From assembly GCA_964016985.1 (NCBI GenBank), contig OZ024830.1, forward strand, positions 74,617,763 to 74,681,762: a stretch of 64,000 nucleotides of DNA. Reading direction: 5' to 3'. Below the pieces are notes generated by a model. The model had not been told where the DNA came from. It saw nothing but the letters and a program-made list of their open reading frames with translations, and made no database searches. This stretch comes from Anodontia alba (lineage: Eukaryota > Mollusca > Bivalvia > Lucinida > Lucinidae). Made by a program: the position numbers and the translations under genes. Shown here one piece after another: positions 11,655-24,210 of this stretch. Numbering within the stretch: the stretch's first letter is position 1; every line of letters starts with the position of its first letter.

Positions 11655-11805
11655 ATAGGCCGGCCTGGAGCCCGGAGTAAATGACTTGGTCCAACTGGAA
11701 TTGGTCCAAGGAATACACCCCATTTGGTCCAACAGATAATCACTTGGAATAGTCCAAGGTCCAATGGTCCAAGTGTTTGGTCCAAGGAATACTCTGACCC
11801 CTAAA
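11655..11805. repeat. Irregular TTGGTCCAA-rich patch
   Basis: The words 'ttggtccaa' and 'ggtccaa(t/g)g' recur eight or more times within about 130 bases at irregular spacing. Confidence 0.7.
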
Positions 11806-12019
11806 TTGAACTCAACCTGTATTTTATAACTATATACCGGTGTATAAAATATGAAACCAATACACTAATCTTTTCAAAAGATATCAAACGGTACCATTTT
11901 TCAAAGTTGAAAAAGGACCATTACTCCCATAATTGATGGATTTTACCCTAATCTGAACTTGACCTACATTTTATGATTATATACCTTTGTATAAAATTTG
12001 AATCTAATACACTTATCTT

Positions 12020-12200
12020 TTCAGAAAATATTGAAACAGGACAGATGGGACAGGACAGACAGACCTGACATATATACATAGAGACAGCGGTGATACTATA
12101 TGCCACCAAAAATATTGAAACAGGACAGACGGGACAGGACAGACAGACCTGACATATATACATACAGACAGCGGTGATACTATATGCCCCCCTCCCTCCA
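12020..12200. repeat. Tandem duplication, about 82-bp unit
   Basis: The segment starting 'aatattgaaacaggacag' at about 12026 is repeated at about 12108 with very few changes, through 'gacagcggtgatactatatgcc'. Two polar open frames (11948-12256 and 12013-12243) simply translate this duplication on the minus strand. Confidence 0.85.
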
Positions 12201-12442
12201 CCTCCCCCCACCCAATCGAATATGGTGGGGCATAATAAAACATTCCCCCAACCCAATGTACCCTTACCTGCTACAAGGATAGCAGGCCTTGCCTAACTGT
12301 AAGCCAGTATTAGTTGGATGCTTAGGTAACATAAGATACATGACACCTTCCCCACACCCGCTTAAATGGCCTAAGTTATCTGGAGCACAAAGGAAATTGT
12401 TTTATCTCTCTTAATTTGAGCCCTAAGATTCTTTATTGTGTT

Positions 12443-13090
12443 ATGGCTTACCACTCCTACCTTCCATAATCTGCCTTAGCAGATCACCAATACCTTGTGG
12501 ATATATACTGTATATATTCCTTACAACTGCTTCAGGGAGTTGATTCTTTGGCTCAGAGGTTAGAGCACTGGATTTTTATATCGGCAGACTAGGTTCGAAT
12601 TCCACGAAGGCGGGGAAATTTATTTAGCTGTGCTTCGTTCCTTTGTTACGACTTTCATGTCCGTGATTGGACTTTACTTTGCTGAAAATGGCTTTGTGTC
12701 ATCATAAATGATGACTTTCTTGAAGAGGGGGGTGATTGGGGGGTGTGGGGTGGTAGGGGTATTACGGCCTATCACTACTACCTTCGATAATCTGCCTTGG
12801 CAGATTATGCACAGCTTGTAGATATATATTCAATCTCTGACAACTGTGTCAGGAAGTTGACTCTTTGGCTCAGTAGTTAGAACATTGGATTTTAATTCGG
12901 GGAGAGTGGGTTCAAATCCCTCGATAGGCGGGAAGTTTATTCAGCTATGCTTCATTCCTTTGTTACGATTTTCATGTCATAAGAATTGTTTTATCTCTCT
13001 CACCTGGTGCCATGAGAACCTTTACTGTTTTATTCCTACTGAATGTATCTGCCTGCCATTAATTATCATAATATTCCAAGCGGTTTAAAA
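12443..13090 (+). mobile_element. Two tandem SINE-like copies with tRNA-type heads
   Basis: Two diverged copies (about 12443-12763 and 12765-13090) each carry 'tctgcctt.gcagat', then a tRNA-like block: box A 'TTTGGCTCAGAGGTTAGAGC' near 12547 and 12863, and box B 'GGTTCGAATTCC' / 'GGTTCAAATCCC' near 12592 and 12909. These are followed by 'gggaa(a/g)tttatt.agct.tgcttc'. The tRNA block is internal to each copy and lacks a clean cloverleaf, so these are SINE heads, not tRNA genes. Confidence 0.7.
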
Positions 13091-13470
13091 GGTTATAGCA
13101 ATTTTCACAAATTGATTACAGACGGACATGCCTTGGTATGGCTGTTTATAAAGAAATCTGGCATTTGACAATTTCATTCGTTACAATTTGTCAATGTATC
13201 TGCATGCCAAAAATTATCAGACTATTCCAAGTGGTTAAAATCTAAGAATCTTTAATATTAATCTCTTATCTGGAGCCCTCAAACCTTTGTTGTTTTATGT
13301 GGAGTGCACATTTATTATATCAGCTTGCATTTGACAATTTTATTGGGTTTGGGCTTGTCAATATGTATCTGCAGGCCATAAATTATTAATATATTCCAAG
13401 CAGTTTAGAAGTTATAGCAATTTGCAAAACTGATTATGGCTGGACGGACATGCCTTGGGTTAAGGCTATT
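13091..13470. repeat. Degenerate tandem repeat ('tattccaagcggtttaaaaggttatagcaatttt')
   Basis: Phrases such as 'gtatctgc.tgccataaattat', 'attccaagc.gttta' and 'gacggacatgccttgg' recur at about 13040, 13190 and 13370. The same text returns at 17340-17690, so this is a dispersed repeat. Confidence 0.65.
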
Positions 13471-14285
13471 ACCATTTTCATCCTTATTACTGCATTGTGC
13501 TCTTAAGTTTTGTTTTTCAAAATCGCTACAGAAACTTCTAGTAAAATATCCTCCTAATTCAGGTATACTTTCAAGTAAGATCAGCAGAGAACTTCATGAG
13601 GGCATTTTAATGATACCAGCAAAATATTGTTCTTTCTTTATAAAAGCATACATTGTTGGTACCCATTTGACTTACCTCGACATGTCAAGGCAATTCAAAT
13701 GAGCACCAACAACACAAATTGACTATTCTGCGGGCTGCGGGTTGCGGGCCATATACAACTGTTGTCTTGTAATGAGGTTATTGCACAAGAAAATTGAAAT
13801 GATTAAATTTATACTTTTTTTGTTTTGTGTATACATCAACAGAAAAAATGATCATTGAATACATGCATATGTATGTCTATATGAAACTGATAGATAGCAA
13901 GATAGCAATGCCATATAATTCTTTAGAATAGGTTATTATCAGGACATGTGGCTTAATTTTATTGGCCGCTTCATGAGAAAGTGTCCCCTTGGAAACATGT
14001 GACATACACATGCACTTAAGGAAATACTGATCAGTCTTACTTGTATGCTCTGTGGATAGTCCAGGACAAGTACCTACTGTATGCTATCATCAAAGACTCT
14101 GCTCTGATCAGCCTGCACAGATGAACAGTCTGATATGACTTGACTTATTGCTAATCATCTTAAAGGTATATTTTGTCAAAATGCTGCCCAGAAAAAGCTG
14201 AATGAATAACGCAAGCACTGATTTTACAACATTTATCATTCTATGAAAAAACTTTCAGACAAATTAAACCTATGAGTTTACTAAC
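13471..14285. other. No gene seen
   Basis: An 88-codon plus frame (13436-13702) begins inside the preceding repeat and has no recognisable domain. The remainder is AT-rich unique-looking sequence. Confidence 0.5.
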
Positions 14286-15075
14286 AAGAGCTGTCAGCAG
14301 ACAGCATAGCTCACCTGGATGTAAGGACTAAATGCCTCTTTGGCCTATCGGGGGAGGAAGGTGGCATTAAATAATCATAATTGTCATAGGGGAGAGTGTG
14401 CTGCTGAATAAAACTTTGGACCCATATCTATCATCAAACTGAACACGAACCAAATCCATCATATGGTTTTGAAATTTGAGCTTTTAAGAAGTTTAACGTA
14501 AAACTTTAGCGTAAAATTTGTCTGTGACCTTGACCTTTCAGCCATAGTTATAGGTGGGAGTATAGCTGAATAAAACTCTGGACCTATATCCATCATCATA
14601 CCGAATATAAACCAAATCAATCATACAGTTTTGAAATTATGAGCTCTGAAAAATCTTAAACATGAAATTTCAGTCTGTGACCTTTACCTTAAATGCATGG
14701 ACATAAGCAGGGTATTGCTCAATAAAACTTTGGACCTCTATCTGTCATCATGCAAAATCTGAATCACATCCATCATTTGGTTTGGAAAATATGAGCTCTT
14801 TAAAAACTTTAACATAATACTTTAATTGTAAAATTTCAAAGTCTGAAACCTTGACCTTAAGATCATGGGCATGGGCTGGGGTATTGCTGAAAGAAACTTT
14901 GGATCTACATCTAACATCACATGAAATATGAACCAAATCCATCGTACAGTTTGGAAAACACGAGGTCTTAAAAAACTTTAACGTAAATGTGGACGCCGAT
15001 GCCATTGCCAACGCCAACGCCGGAAGTAGTGCAATAGCTCTTCCTGGACTTCGTCCAGGCGAGCTAAAGAACTTG
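14286..15075. repeat. Dispersed tandem repeat, four units of about 160 bp
   Basis: It opens with 'acaagagctgtcagcagacagcatagctcacctgg' and contains four units of the type 'aataaaactttggaccta...accaaatccatcatat.gtttgaaat...ttaacgtaaaactt...tgaccttgacctt'. It closes with 'gtagtgcaatagctcttcctggacttcgtccaggcgagct', which includes a hairpin. This block style is common in bivalve genomes. A related closing segment occurs at about 18470-18535. Confidence 0.75.
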
Positions 15076-15690
15076 TTAGGCCAAACAAAAAAAAAATCTT
15101 TTGATTCTCAGGCTTTCTGTTTTTTACTTTTAAAAAAGGAGCATGAAGGTAGCTTTTTACTTTCATTTTGGCTTCAAATATATTTATTTATCTATATATT
15201 TATTTATTATACCTTCTTGTTAATTGGTGCCTAATGCAATCATGCTGAATATGTTTGTAATTTAAATGTGCTCAAAAGCAATGTCTAATTGAGCGCTATT
15301 AAGGTCAATCATTTTTCTAATTGCCAAATTAATGGTCACAGTTAACTCAATTATCTTTGTAATCTTTCCGTACTTAAATGGTTGTCAATGCTGTTAGACA
15401 CAAACAATTATTTAGAAAACAATGTTTGTTTGTTTGCTTGATTAAAATGTTGATAAATACTTTCCATTATAATTGTAAAAATTGAGCCCATGCATAACAT
15501 TTCCTACTATTTCACATGTATGCCAAGCAAAGACTCAGATTTGACTGCACATCCAAAAGTTTGATGAAAAGCATCACTGTTTACTGTTTAAGGTCCCAAG
15601 AATTTTGGCTGTGCAGTTTTATCGGAAAATGCTAAAATAGTAGCCAAGTATCCAGGTAAGACTCTGATCAGCTTGGAGAGATGTAGGGGA
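15076..15690. other. No gene seen
   Basis: AT-rich intergenic sequence with no convincing exon and no strong repeat match inside the window. Confidence 0.5.
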
Positions 15691-15880
15691 TTTCAGCCGG
15701 GAGGGGTTTTGTCCTAGTTGGAAAATTCACAGAAGGGATTTTGTCCACCTTGTAAAAAAGAGCAGGGGGGATTATATCCACATTGCAAAAAACACGGAAG
15801 GAATTATGTCCACCTATACAAAAATGAGCAGAAGGGATTCTGTCCGGGAGGGATTTTGTCCTACACTCCCGAAGTACATT
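15690..15880. repeat. Minisatellite with 'aagggattttgtcc' core
   Basis: Five or six diverged units of roughly 30-35 bp share 'gggattttgtcc' and alternate with 'a(c/t).caaaaa.gagca'. Open frames on both strands (15668-15913 and 15718-15948) are translations of it. Confidence 0.75.
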
Positions 15881-17339
15881 TAATGATTTTAATCTCTTCT
15901 CTGGAGCCCTCAAACCTCTGTTGTTTAATGATGAGTACTCTTTATTAGAGCTCGATGAATGTTTACTGTCGTGTCAAAGATTGGATGAGTTCATGAATCC
16001 AAAGTCTGTTTTTAGGTAAGCAAAACTAAAAATAGCATATCAGGTATTTTCGTGAAGTGTTTGGAAATAGTGCCATGAGAATAGCAAACATATTCGCAAT
16101 ACTCTGTAACAGTGGACGAAGTGGTGTAGCAGATACATCGATCACTGGGATCTGATTGTCTTGAGAAGAGTAAATTGTTGTATTGTCACCATGCAATCTC
16201 TCTGTTTTTTCTGTTTTGTTTTTTGTTTGTTTTTTTTTTTGTTTCTTTTTTTCAGTATTTTACTTTGGATCTTTTATATCAATTGTGGCTTAAAAATTAT
16301 TCATTTTTTTAATGTTTTTATTCATACCCCACTGAAAAAAGAAAACCAAACAAAAAAAACATAAAAAAACCGGCTAAATGGGCGTTATTGCATCTGCTGT
16401 TCATACACCATTAGACAGGAACCCGGCTAATTGGCACTTACTGTATTTACCCTTAGTCTGAACAAACCATGTGGACCCAGAGCAGAACGCAGAGTGCATG
16501 ATTAGAGTCGTTACTGAATGTCTCTCATTTGGCAGTTTTTAGATAAATAAACAGGTAGTTGAATGGCCTTGTCAAACTCTTGATGCAAGTATGGTAAGGT
16601 GTCAGAATGTTTAGGGTAAACATGGTATTTTTCTCTCTTCTTTCTTTGTTTTTTTAGCAATAAACAACGTCATTATCTCAACACTTTATCATCATTCAGT
16701 CTGATCAGGACCTTTGTCTGCTTACAAAATTAATGGATACTATAGAATATATGAATGGACAGAATTAATCCAGAAAAGATCCAGATGACACTGCTCAGAT
16801 GCACAGGTTGATCTTGACCTTTGCTATTCAAATGCAATAAGAGCTCATCATTACACACCTTAAAGACTTTTTTTGACATTTAGCATGTTTGGTAAATATT
16901 TCAGCAGAAAACATTTTGAAATATTTTCCTCATTTTTTCCCCCAAAAAACAGAATTTGACATTTCATGCAAACTGTCTGTTTGATTGAATCCTATTTTCT
17001 GTCGGAAAGGAGCACATCAATTTGTTGACAGGTGAATCTGCCTATAGCATGGTTAGTGTTAAAACAGCATAAGAATTTTCACATCACGGAGATTTAGATG
17101 AAAAAAGAAAGGATAAAAAAAAAAAACGCATAGAGATAAGATATTATTATGAGTAAAAAAAAGACTGTTAAAGGGATCAAATCTCCGACCATCTATTTAG
17201 TTTTTTTCTTTATGGACAACAAACTTACTGTTTGAGCTATGATCCGATACACATGCAAGAAACCCTATGCAGTCAGTAAACCAGAAAAAACCTAGTGGCA
17301 TTATTTAAACCTCTAACAACCCTGGATTATTCCAGTCTT
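15881..17339. other. No gene; contains a partial palindromic-family copy
   Basis: About 16900-17035 carries 'cagcagaaaacattttgaaatattttcctcatttt' and 'tttgacatttcatgcaaactgtct', one arm of the palindromic family seen at 35145. A T-rich tract lies near 16200-16260. No coding exon recognised. Confidence 0.5.
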
Positions 17340-17700
17340 AAAAGTACAAAGACACAACAGTAAACATTCATCCAGTAATATACCAGGTTGCATGTGTCAA
17401 TTTCATTGGTTATGTCTTGTCAATATCAATCTACATGCCATAAATAATAAATATGGTTCAAGCCATTTAAAAGGTATAGTAATTTTCACAAACTGAATTG
17501 GGAGGGACAGATATGCCTCGGCAGTCAACTCTTTATAAAGAAATCTCTTTTTACAATATCATTGATTAGATCTTGTAAATATGTATACAAAAAATTATCA
17601 AAATATTTCAAGCAGTTTAAAACTTAAGAACCTTTAATGTTTTTTCTCTCTTAACTGAGCCCTTAAACCTCTATTATTTTATAAGGTGTACACATTAACT
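17340..17700. repeat. Second copy of the 13.1-13.4 kb dispersed repeat
   Basis: Text such as 'ccataaataataaatatggttcaagccatttaaaaggtatagtaattttcacaaa' and 'gggacagatatgcctcgg' matches 13040-13140 and 13370-13460 with moderate divergence. Confidence 0.65.
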
Positions 17701-17879
17701 ATATATAGAGAGCTAACTATATATAGAGAGCTGGTGCTTGTAAAACACTATGCATCCAAATGCCTGATTCTATCACTGCTTGACTCCAACACTGCTTGCC
17801 CATGATTGGTAACAACAGTACAAATATACGAGATTTCAATGTTATTTTCTTAAAAGGGAAATAACTCTAAAATGGGAGA

Positions 17880-18385
17880 TAATTTGGATAAGAAAAAAAT
17901 ATGGGTTACCTATTTGGACACCTATTTTTCCATGAAGAATCCATATATGAAATTTCAAAACCCTAGCATGCACAGTTCAAAACTTATGCTATGCATCAAA
18001 AAGTGTGCAATGTAAAAATGCCCAATATGACAAAGGGCCATAAATCAAGAAGTACTTTTCAGAATTTATTCAAAAATTGATCAGGTCATCTACTCATCAA
18101 TACCAATCTATTCACCAGGTTTCAAGGCTCTAGCTTCAATAGCTTTTGAGATATTTTGCTGACAAGATTTCATCCATATTTTTTCAAAGGGCCATAACTC
18201 TGCTATTTTCTCATGAAGAATCTATATATGAAATTTCAAAACCCTAGCATGCATACAGTTCAGAAATTATGCTTTGTATCAAAAAGCGTAATGGACTGCC
18301 GCATGCACGGACGGACACACGCATGCACAAACATCCCAGAAGCAATATGCCCCTCCAACTTCTTTGAAGTTGGGGGCATAATTAC
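17880..18385. repeat. Dispersed repeat, copy 2 (ends in an 'acttctttgaagt' hairpin)
   Basis: It matches 4310-4785 closely, including 'aatttcaaaaccctagcatgca', 'accaggtttcaaggctctagcttcaatagc' and the terminal 'cccctccaacttctttgaagttgggggcata'. Confidence 0.85.
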
Positions 18386-19580
18386 ACTAGGTGGCATTTG
18401 ACATTTTCAATAAGATTATCACAAACTAATTATGGATGGACAAGCCTCTCAAGGCTAATAAATGCTGATGACAACGCCAATGCCTGGAGTAGTGCAAAAG
18501 CTCTTACTGTACTTTTGTACAGACCTGTAAGCTAAAAATGACCCAGGGTTTTCAGAGAAGGTCCTTCAAAGTTGTGGATTGATGGATCATAATATCTCCT
18601 CCGTTCACTCAGGTGAGCAAAAAAATAGTGGACCAAGTTATAATGCTCCAGACTTCAAAGAAGGTGGAGGGGCATAAAACTTGGTGGTTGTTTGACTGTT
18701 CCTTTGTCCAGTCTTAGCATATAGTCAAAAAAAGTTACAGATAGGATCTTGAAATTTTTAAATAATATTCCAGGATTAAGGGGACTGGTATCTTTTTTCT
18801 TTTTCAGTTTAACTGGTATAGTAATGTAGTCATACTACAAAGAAAACAGTAATTTGGGCTTATACACAACCAACTATTCTACTTGTTAAATACCCTCATA
18901 GAAAATGAATGTTATTGTTACAGGAGAAACAACTCTATCGCCAGTGCCGCTGCCAGGGATCAAACGCAAGCAACTGGCATGAAAGGCCACCATTTTACTA
19001 CGTCACTATTATGCTGACGGTTTGGTGTTTTAAAACCCTTTCAACATTATTTAAGTCATATTGAGACAGTGGAAAGATGATTTATAATGAAAAGTTCTGT
19101 GCAATAAAGCGCCCTAGGGCCTATAGTCAAGAGCTGAATTCTGGGTTTTAAAATGGGACCTTGTGACAGTGAGCTATCCAGCTGTCCAATCTCTAAAAGA
19201 GCTGGCTTGTATTGCAAGGCAGTACAATTTTGTCATATACATGGACATTTCACTACTACAATAAGTGAAATAAAATATGTGTATTTTGGGTAACCCTATC
19301 CTATCTAACTTTCTTGGTGAAATAGAAGTCTATCATTTTTTCATGTTTTCTCAAAAAAAAAAAAAGGGTAGGTGGTACTATGATAAAATATTTATACTAA
19401 ATCACTCTTACATTTAGGGTACAATCTTGGTCCAGATCTGGACTCTGAGGCCTAATCAAGTTTATTTAGCCATGTAATAGTTTCAATTACCAGCCACCCT
19501 GTCCCCCCAGCATGGTGCCACCAATAACACCTACTGACCTTGTCATAAAAAGTAATTAGTGGAAGCCAGATTCTGAGGTA
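18386..19580. other. No gene recognised
   Basis: A fragment resembling the closing part of the 14.3-15.1 kb repeat lies at 18470-18535. Upstream exons of the gene ending at 19903 could lie here or farther left, but I could not identify any with confidence. Confidence 0.4.
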
Positions 19581-19615
19581 GGAAATGTGATAAGGTTGCA
19601 GGGTTATCTATCTAT

Positions 19616-19903
19616 ATGGCCTCAGTATCCCCGAAATTGGTCATTCAGAGGTTTGCTGAGCTATTACATTTACAAATTTTGTATATGGAATCAGCTGGAA
19701 AACATGAAGCAATTCTTCCAAATTTCTTGCAAAGCACTTGTTTGCAAAAGAACCTTTCAAGTGAAATTGAGTACGATTTGGGATCTGAAAGCCAGTTTCA
19801 AAATTTTGAAGAGTTGCCAACACTGGTCCAAGGAGAAACTGTCGCAAGAAAACGACATGAGCGTATTGCATCAACTCCACAGAAGGGCTTAAGAAGAAAG
19901 TGA
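19616..19903 (+). CDS. Probable last coding exon of an unidentified host protein
   Basis: A plus-strand frame ends at 19903 and gives about 95 residues: SVSPKLVIQRFAELLHLQIL, then an acidic middle (SSEIEYDLGSESQFQNFEEL) and a basic end (ARKRHERIASTPQKGLRRK). The composition is protein-like and much less Phe/Lys-biased than chance frames around it. The stop is followed by about 360 bases of sequence and an AATAAA at 20264, as expected of a 3' UTR. The true exon start is probably a splice acceptor upstream (for example after 'ggttgcag' near 19600), so position 19616 (an ATG) is only the left limit I can defend. A competing frame at 19587-19892 is also open, so the frame choice is not certain. 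I do not recognise the protein. Confidence 0.4.
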   Translation: MASVSPKLVIQRFAELLHLQILYMESAGKHEAILPNFLQSTCLQKNLSSEIEYDLGSESQFQNFEELPTLVQGETVARKRHERIASTPQKGLRRK

Positions 19904-20263
19904 CATCAAACATCCACACCAAAGCCAACTTATAAGGGTCCAACTAAGTAAGATGTACAGAAATTTATAGATTTCTGTTCATACTATGTGGTCATTTTTG
20001 GGCAATAAATGCTTATTTAAAATTTTGTCTGTAGACTCTCTATTCAGTGATGTCTGAGAGCCAGAAACTCCAAACAGTGTAATCCCTGAACAATAAGTAA
20101 TCTTTATGTGTCTGTTTGTAACAACGGTCTCCTTTAGATTCTAAAATTCTGTCATTCTCACATATAAACTTTACCATTCGTGTAAAACATTCTAAGTTTC
20201 TGTCTTGTATTTAGTCTCTGTTGTTTACAGCTATGTTTAAGTTTAAGTTCTGCATTTAATCTT

Positions 20264-20269
20264 TAATAA
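20264..20269 (+). promoter_or_regulatory. Candidate polyadenylation signal AATAAA
   Basis: AATAAA followed by a T-rich stretch about 15 bases downstream, 361 bases after the stop at 19903. Confidence 0.4.
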
Positions 20270-20531
20270 AAGATTGTTTTCTTATCGGATCAGCCCTTTC
20301 CAGCAAGCTGCATTGTCTTCTGACAACTCTTGTTTGTTTTCTGTTGTGGTTGAATTGGCAACTGTGTAAAGTTCGTACATTGTACCATACATGTATTTAC
20401 CCTAATTATTGTGTACAAGGTTTTTCTTTGTTTTGTGTCATTTCCTAATATACTTTATTTACCCTAAGTATTGGGACACCTTATCTACCTAAAATACTTG
20501 TCCTAAAATTTTTTTTTTTTTTTTTTTTTTG

Positions 20532-20652
20532 TGTTAAGGTTTTACGGCCCAGTCAACCCAATGGGGTCATGTCGAGCGCAGTCAGTTTACCTAACCACAC
20601 ATTTACTGGGCAGGCTTAGTCCTCTAAGCGGTTAACCAGTATTGTGCACATT
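20532..20652 (-). mobile_element. SINE fragment (tail and body)
   Basis: It matches the tail and body of the SINE at 9973-10266 from 'gtgttaaggttttacggcccagtcaaccc' to 'gtattgtgcacattc', then stops, so the 5' part is missing. It is preceded by a long T-run (20510-20530), the complement of an A-rich tail. Confidence 0.85.
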
Positions 20653-20699
20653 CGAAATAGCCCATTTTGCTACCCCTTGATCCATCTAAAATAATGCTG

Positions 20700-21195
20700 T
20701 GTGTATGGCAAACAGTGTAGACCCTGATCAGATGCCACATTTTGCGGTGTCTGATCTGGGTCTTCACTCTTTGCAAAGGCCTATCTCTCCCTATACTTAG
20801 GGTTATCACGGTATATATAATTTATTAAATCCATATAATTAATACATTGTGTTAAATTAAAAGCAGACATTTGTACATTGAAATACAAGTGTCATTTTGA
20901 GATATACTAGTGTCATTTTGAGCATTTTGATCTGAAATAAAAGTGCATGTTTATTTTTGACTGAAATATATGTTCATATTACAGCGCATAATAATTTGAG
21001 CCCCGGCATGGGAAAACCAACAATATGGTCTGTGTGCCCAGCGAAGACTCCGACCAGCCTGGACATCCACCCAGTCTGATCTGAGTCTTTGCTGTGTGCT
21101 ATCTGGGTAGCTAAGGACCCATGAATTCTTCTTGCGGACAGCAAAGGCTCTGATATGATTGTGCAGAAGTCCTCTGTGTTTACAGGCCAAATATT
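20700..21195. repeat. Two short palindromic repeat families
   Basis: At about 20708-20790, 'ggcaaacagtgtagaccctgatcagatgcc' is partly mirrored by 'tgtctgatctgggtcttcac'. At about 21010-21190, 'gtgcccagcgaagactccgaccagcctgg' is mirrored by 'cagtctgatctgagtctttgctg'. The first type recurs at 53869, 56984, 60784 and 61083, and the second at 62790. Confidence 0.6.
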
Positions 21196-21542
21196 GTTGG
21201 TTTTCTTGTCACATGACTATAGTTTTTAACTGAATGAATTTTTATCTGTATTGAATATTATGTATATTGAATATTCTATTCAAATTCTAATCAAATTTGT
21301 ACTATTGTTATCGAATAATGTATGTTTGTCTTGTATCCACTGAATGAAATTAAATTTGCTTTGCTGTTTTACATTATTTTATCTCTACATCACACATGTT
21401 CATAGACAAGATTTTCTCTCTGCTGTCCACCACAACTGCAGACAGCTGCTATTAATTACACCCTGTGGGGCAAATTCATATGATGCTGATAATAATAACC
21501 CTAATTAACTAATTATATCTCAGAGTCCAGATCTGGACTGAG

Positions 21543-21823
21543 ATCATCACAAAAACATGCCTATATAATACTGACCCCCTTAAACCCCACTTTTATATAG
21601 TAAAACTGGGGTTTACAGGGGTATACATTATTTTTCTTACTTCTGCTCAAAACATAGATTGTGGGTACTTGTTAGAACTGCCTCGGTGAGGCGGTTCTAA
21701 TGAGTACCCACAATCTCTGTTATGAGCAGAAATATGAACAATATCAGAGTTTTTTATCTGAAAAATTACAGTTTCTAGAGGTGAAATTTTCTATATATTT
21801 GAATACATGTGTTTTCGTAATGT
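21543..21823. repeat. Palindromic MITE, GAGGCGGTTCTAA family
   Basis: The ends 'catcacaaaaacatgcctatata' and (reversed) 'aacattacgaaaacacatgtattc' are related, and the centre 'gttagaactgcctcggtgaggcggttctaatg' is a hairpin. Flanks of the hairpin ('cacaatctctgttatgagcagaa' and 'ttctgctcaaaacatagattgtg') also pair. It aligns along most of its length with 58748-59045. Confidence 0.85.
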
Positions 21824-22123
21824 TGTACCATATATGTAAGACTGAAATATTCTGTCAAGAAGGTCTGAGCAAACATTGTAGACCCAGATCAAACTGCTCC
21901 TGTAGGTAAACTGTTGGCCATTCTGTCAGTATTTTTGGACACATCTAACTTCTAAGAATAGGCAAACCAGTTTGGTAAAATTTTATGTGAAAACAGGCTT
22001 TCAAGTGCCCTCCAGTGAAAAAGTAGAGATATTAAGTATGGCTTAAAGTAGGGCAAAAGTAGGCATTTCAATCATGCAAAGTAGGGATAGTAAGGATGTT
22101 CTGAGTATTTTCAGCTCAGTGTG

Positions 22124-22124
<1 letters not shown>

Positions 22125-22165
<41 letters not shown>
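22125..22165. repeat. (TG)n microsatellite
   Basis: About 20 TG dinucleotides followed by a G-rich run. Confidence 0.95.
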
Positions 22166-22166
<1 letters not shown>

Positions 22167-22199
22167 GGGGGGGGGGTGGGGGGCAGGGAGGTTAACTTC

Positions 22200-24177
22200 C
22201 TGTATATGACATAGTATTGATGTGTGTGTTGAATGGCCCCCTTTTTCAGTGATGCCAGGTATATGATTAGCCCCCTATTCAACAAAAAGTATATGACTGA
22301 CCCGATTTTTCTTGAATCTTATGTGAAAGGCCCCACTTTTCTGGTTTTTTCACATCCCGGTAAATTCATATATTTTTTCACTCAGAGATTTGTCAAGGCT
22401 GCTTGTTCTCTTGGTATTCAATGAACTGACTGCTATATTTGTCTAACTACCAACAATAAATGGGTATAAAAACAAAGGGCAGTATATGAAAAGGTCAACA
22501 TTTCAGATGATCAAATAAATGAATGGGTCCATTTTTTCAAAGGTCAGGTATATGAATGGCTTGCACACCCTTACCACATTTACCCCTTCCCACCATCCAC
22601 AGAGGTTTTCAGACATAGAAAATGACACAATAATTAACAGTGTCTTCTCTGAACAAAAACACTGCATTACCATGGAAAGCAAATGCCAAATTAAATCTTC
22701 AAAAAAAGGAGTACAACTGAAGTAAAAATATTTTATAAACTTTTTCATCGAGATGGCTCAGATTATGTTGATCTGATATTTACAATTTCCAAGCAAGCGA
22801 GGAAAAAAAAAAAAAATTACAATTTTTGGTCACATCAAACATTTTTGGACTAAAAATTAGAGTATCAAAAGGGCATTTTCAGACAAAAGTAGGGAAAAGT
22901 TGGAGCGCAAAAAAGTAGAGAAAAGTAGGGCCTGCTTGAAAGCCTATGTAGTCCAAATATATTTGGTATAATTGTTATGGTATAATTATAATTAAAATAA
23001 AATGTTTAAAAAATCCCTACCTATCCTACTCTAAATACCCTAAACACATTCTTTAGTTTGGCCTTATCACCCACAAATTCAGTATTGTCAGTTCAGATTC
23101 TATTAATGCAGAGATCTAACTGAATTTGATTTCAGATCACGACTTCTGAATTCACTACATGAATTGCGATATGTAACGTCTCAAGGCAACAATATTTCAA
23201 TAGTTTAGAGACATTGCCTCCAAATTTGTGGGACTTTTACCCGACCCGATCACATGAACTCGGGTCCTGCATAATTTCTAGCAGCTCTGTCATGGAGGCT
23301 TTAGGCAGCCCATTTATTTCGCGGGCCCCGATGGGGGCGGGGACCGTGCTTTCCAGTGTATGCCGGTAACCTGTATATCGTTCGCTTACCTGAAATCCAT
23401 TTTACTGCTTCAGGATTTTTCCTAAAGATATTTGACCGTTTGTGTGTTTTTGTCTTTGTTTCTTTTTGGTCTTTTTTTTTTTTTTTTTTTTTTTTTGCGA
23501 GTCTACACCTTACGAAAAGCAAAAACAAACATAACAATGTTCAGTTTACAAACCGATCGAACACACATTAATGTGTCGAAGTTTTTTTTCAGTTTATCAC
23601 GTAAACAAAAAAGCATAAAGTGTATGTTTTAGATGAAATTCTACATCAATGTGTACCTTATGCACAAAACCAATCGTGCTTAGCTTGTAAGTAGACGGAG
23701 AATGGAGAGAAATAAAATTCGAAGTGGAGAAAAATTCAAAATGGCCGCGACTGCAAATTTTGTAGGCTGACGTCACAAGTCTCGTGATTTACCATCTTGC
23801 ATTTGGAATACTTGGCGTTATTGGCTGTTTTGTTGTTATTATCGGCACGGCGCTATGTCAATAGCCTGTGCCAACTCACCCTTGTTTTTCAGGATAAGCA
23901 CCGAACCACCCAAGCAATTGTTGGACCAGTACATTTTTGGTCACACACATCACTGGTCACATAGTCTATAGTAGTGCATCTACACGCCGAACCGCTTCGC
24001 GGTTCGGGTTGGACTCACTTATAATCTAGTCTATACGTAGACCCTGTTTTACATTCCAAGAAACACAGAGGTGAAGAGATAATCTATCTGAACTGCGTGT
24101 CTTTCGATGGTGCTCTGTTCCGAAACAAATATCGAAGTTAACGATTTTAAACACTACGTATTTCCATCATTTTTCTG

Positions 24178-24210
<33 letters not shown>

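Noticed and set aside
12541..12610. tRNA gene
   Set aside because: Box A and B matches are present, but no clean acceptor stem or cloverleaf. It sits inside a duplicated repeat, so it is SINE-like.
23760..23780. CRE promoter element (TGACGTCA)
   Set aside because: A single octamer without a neighbouring first exon or transcription-start evidence is not enough to call a promoter.
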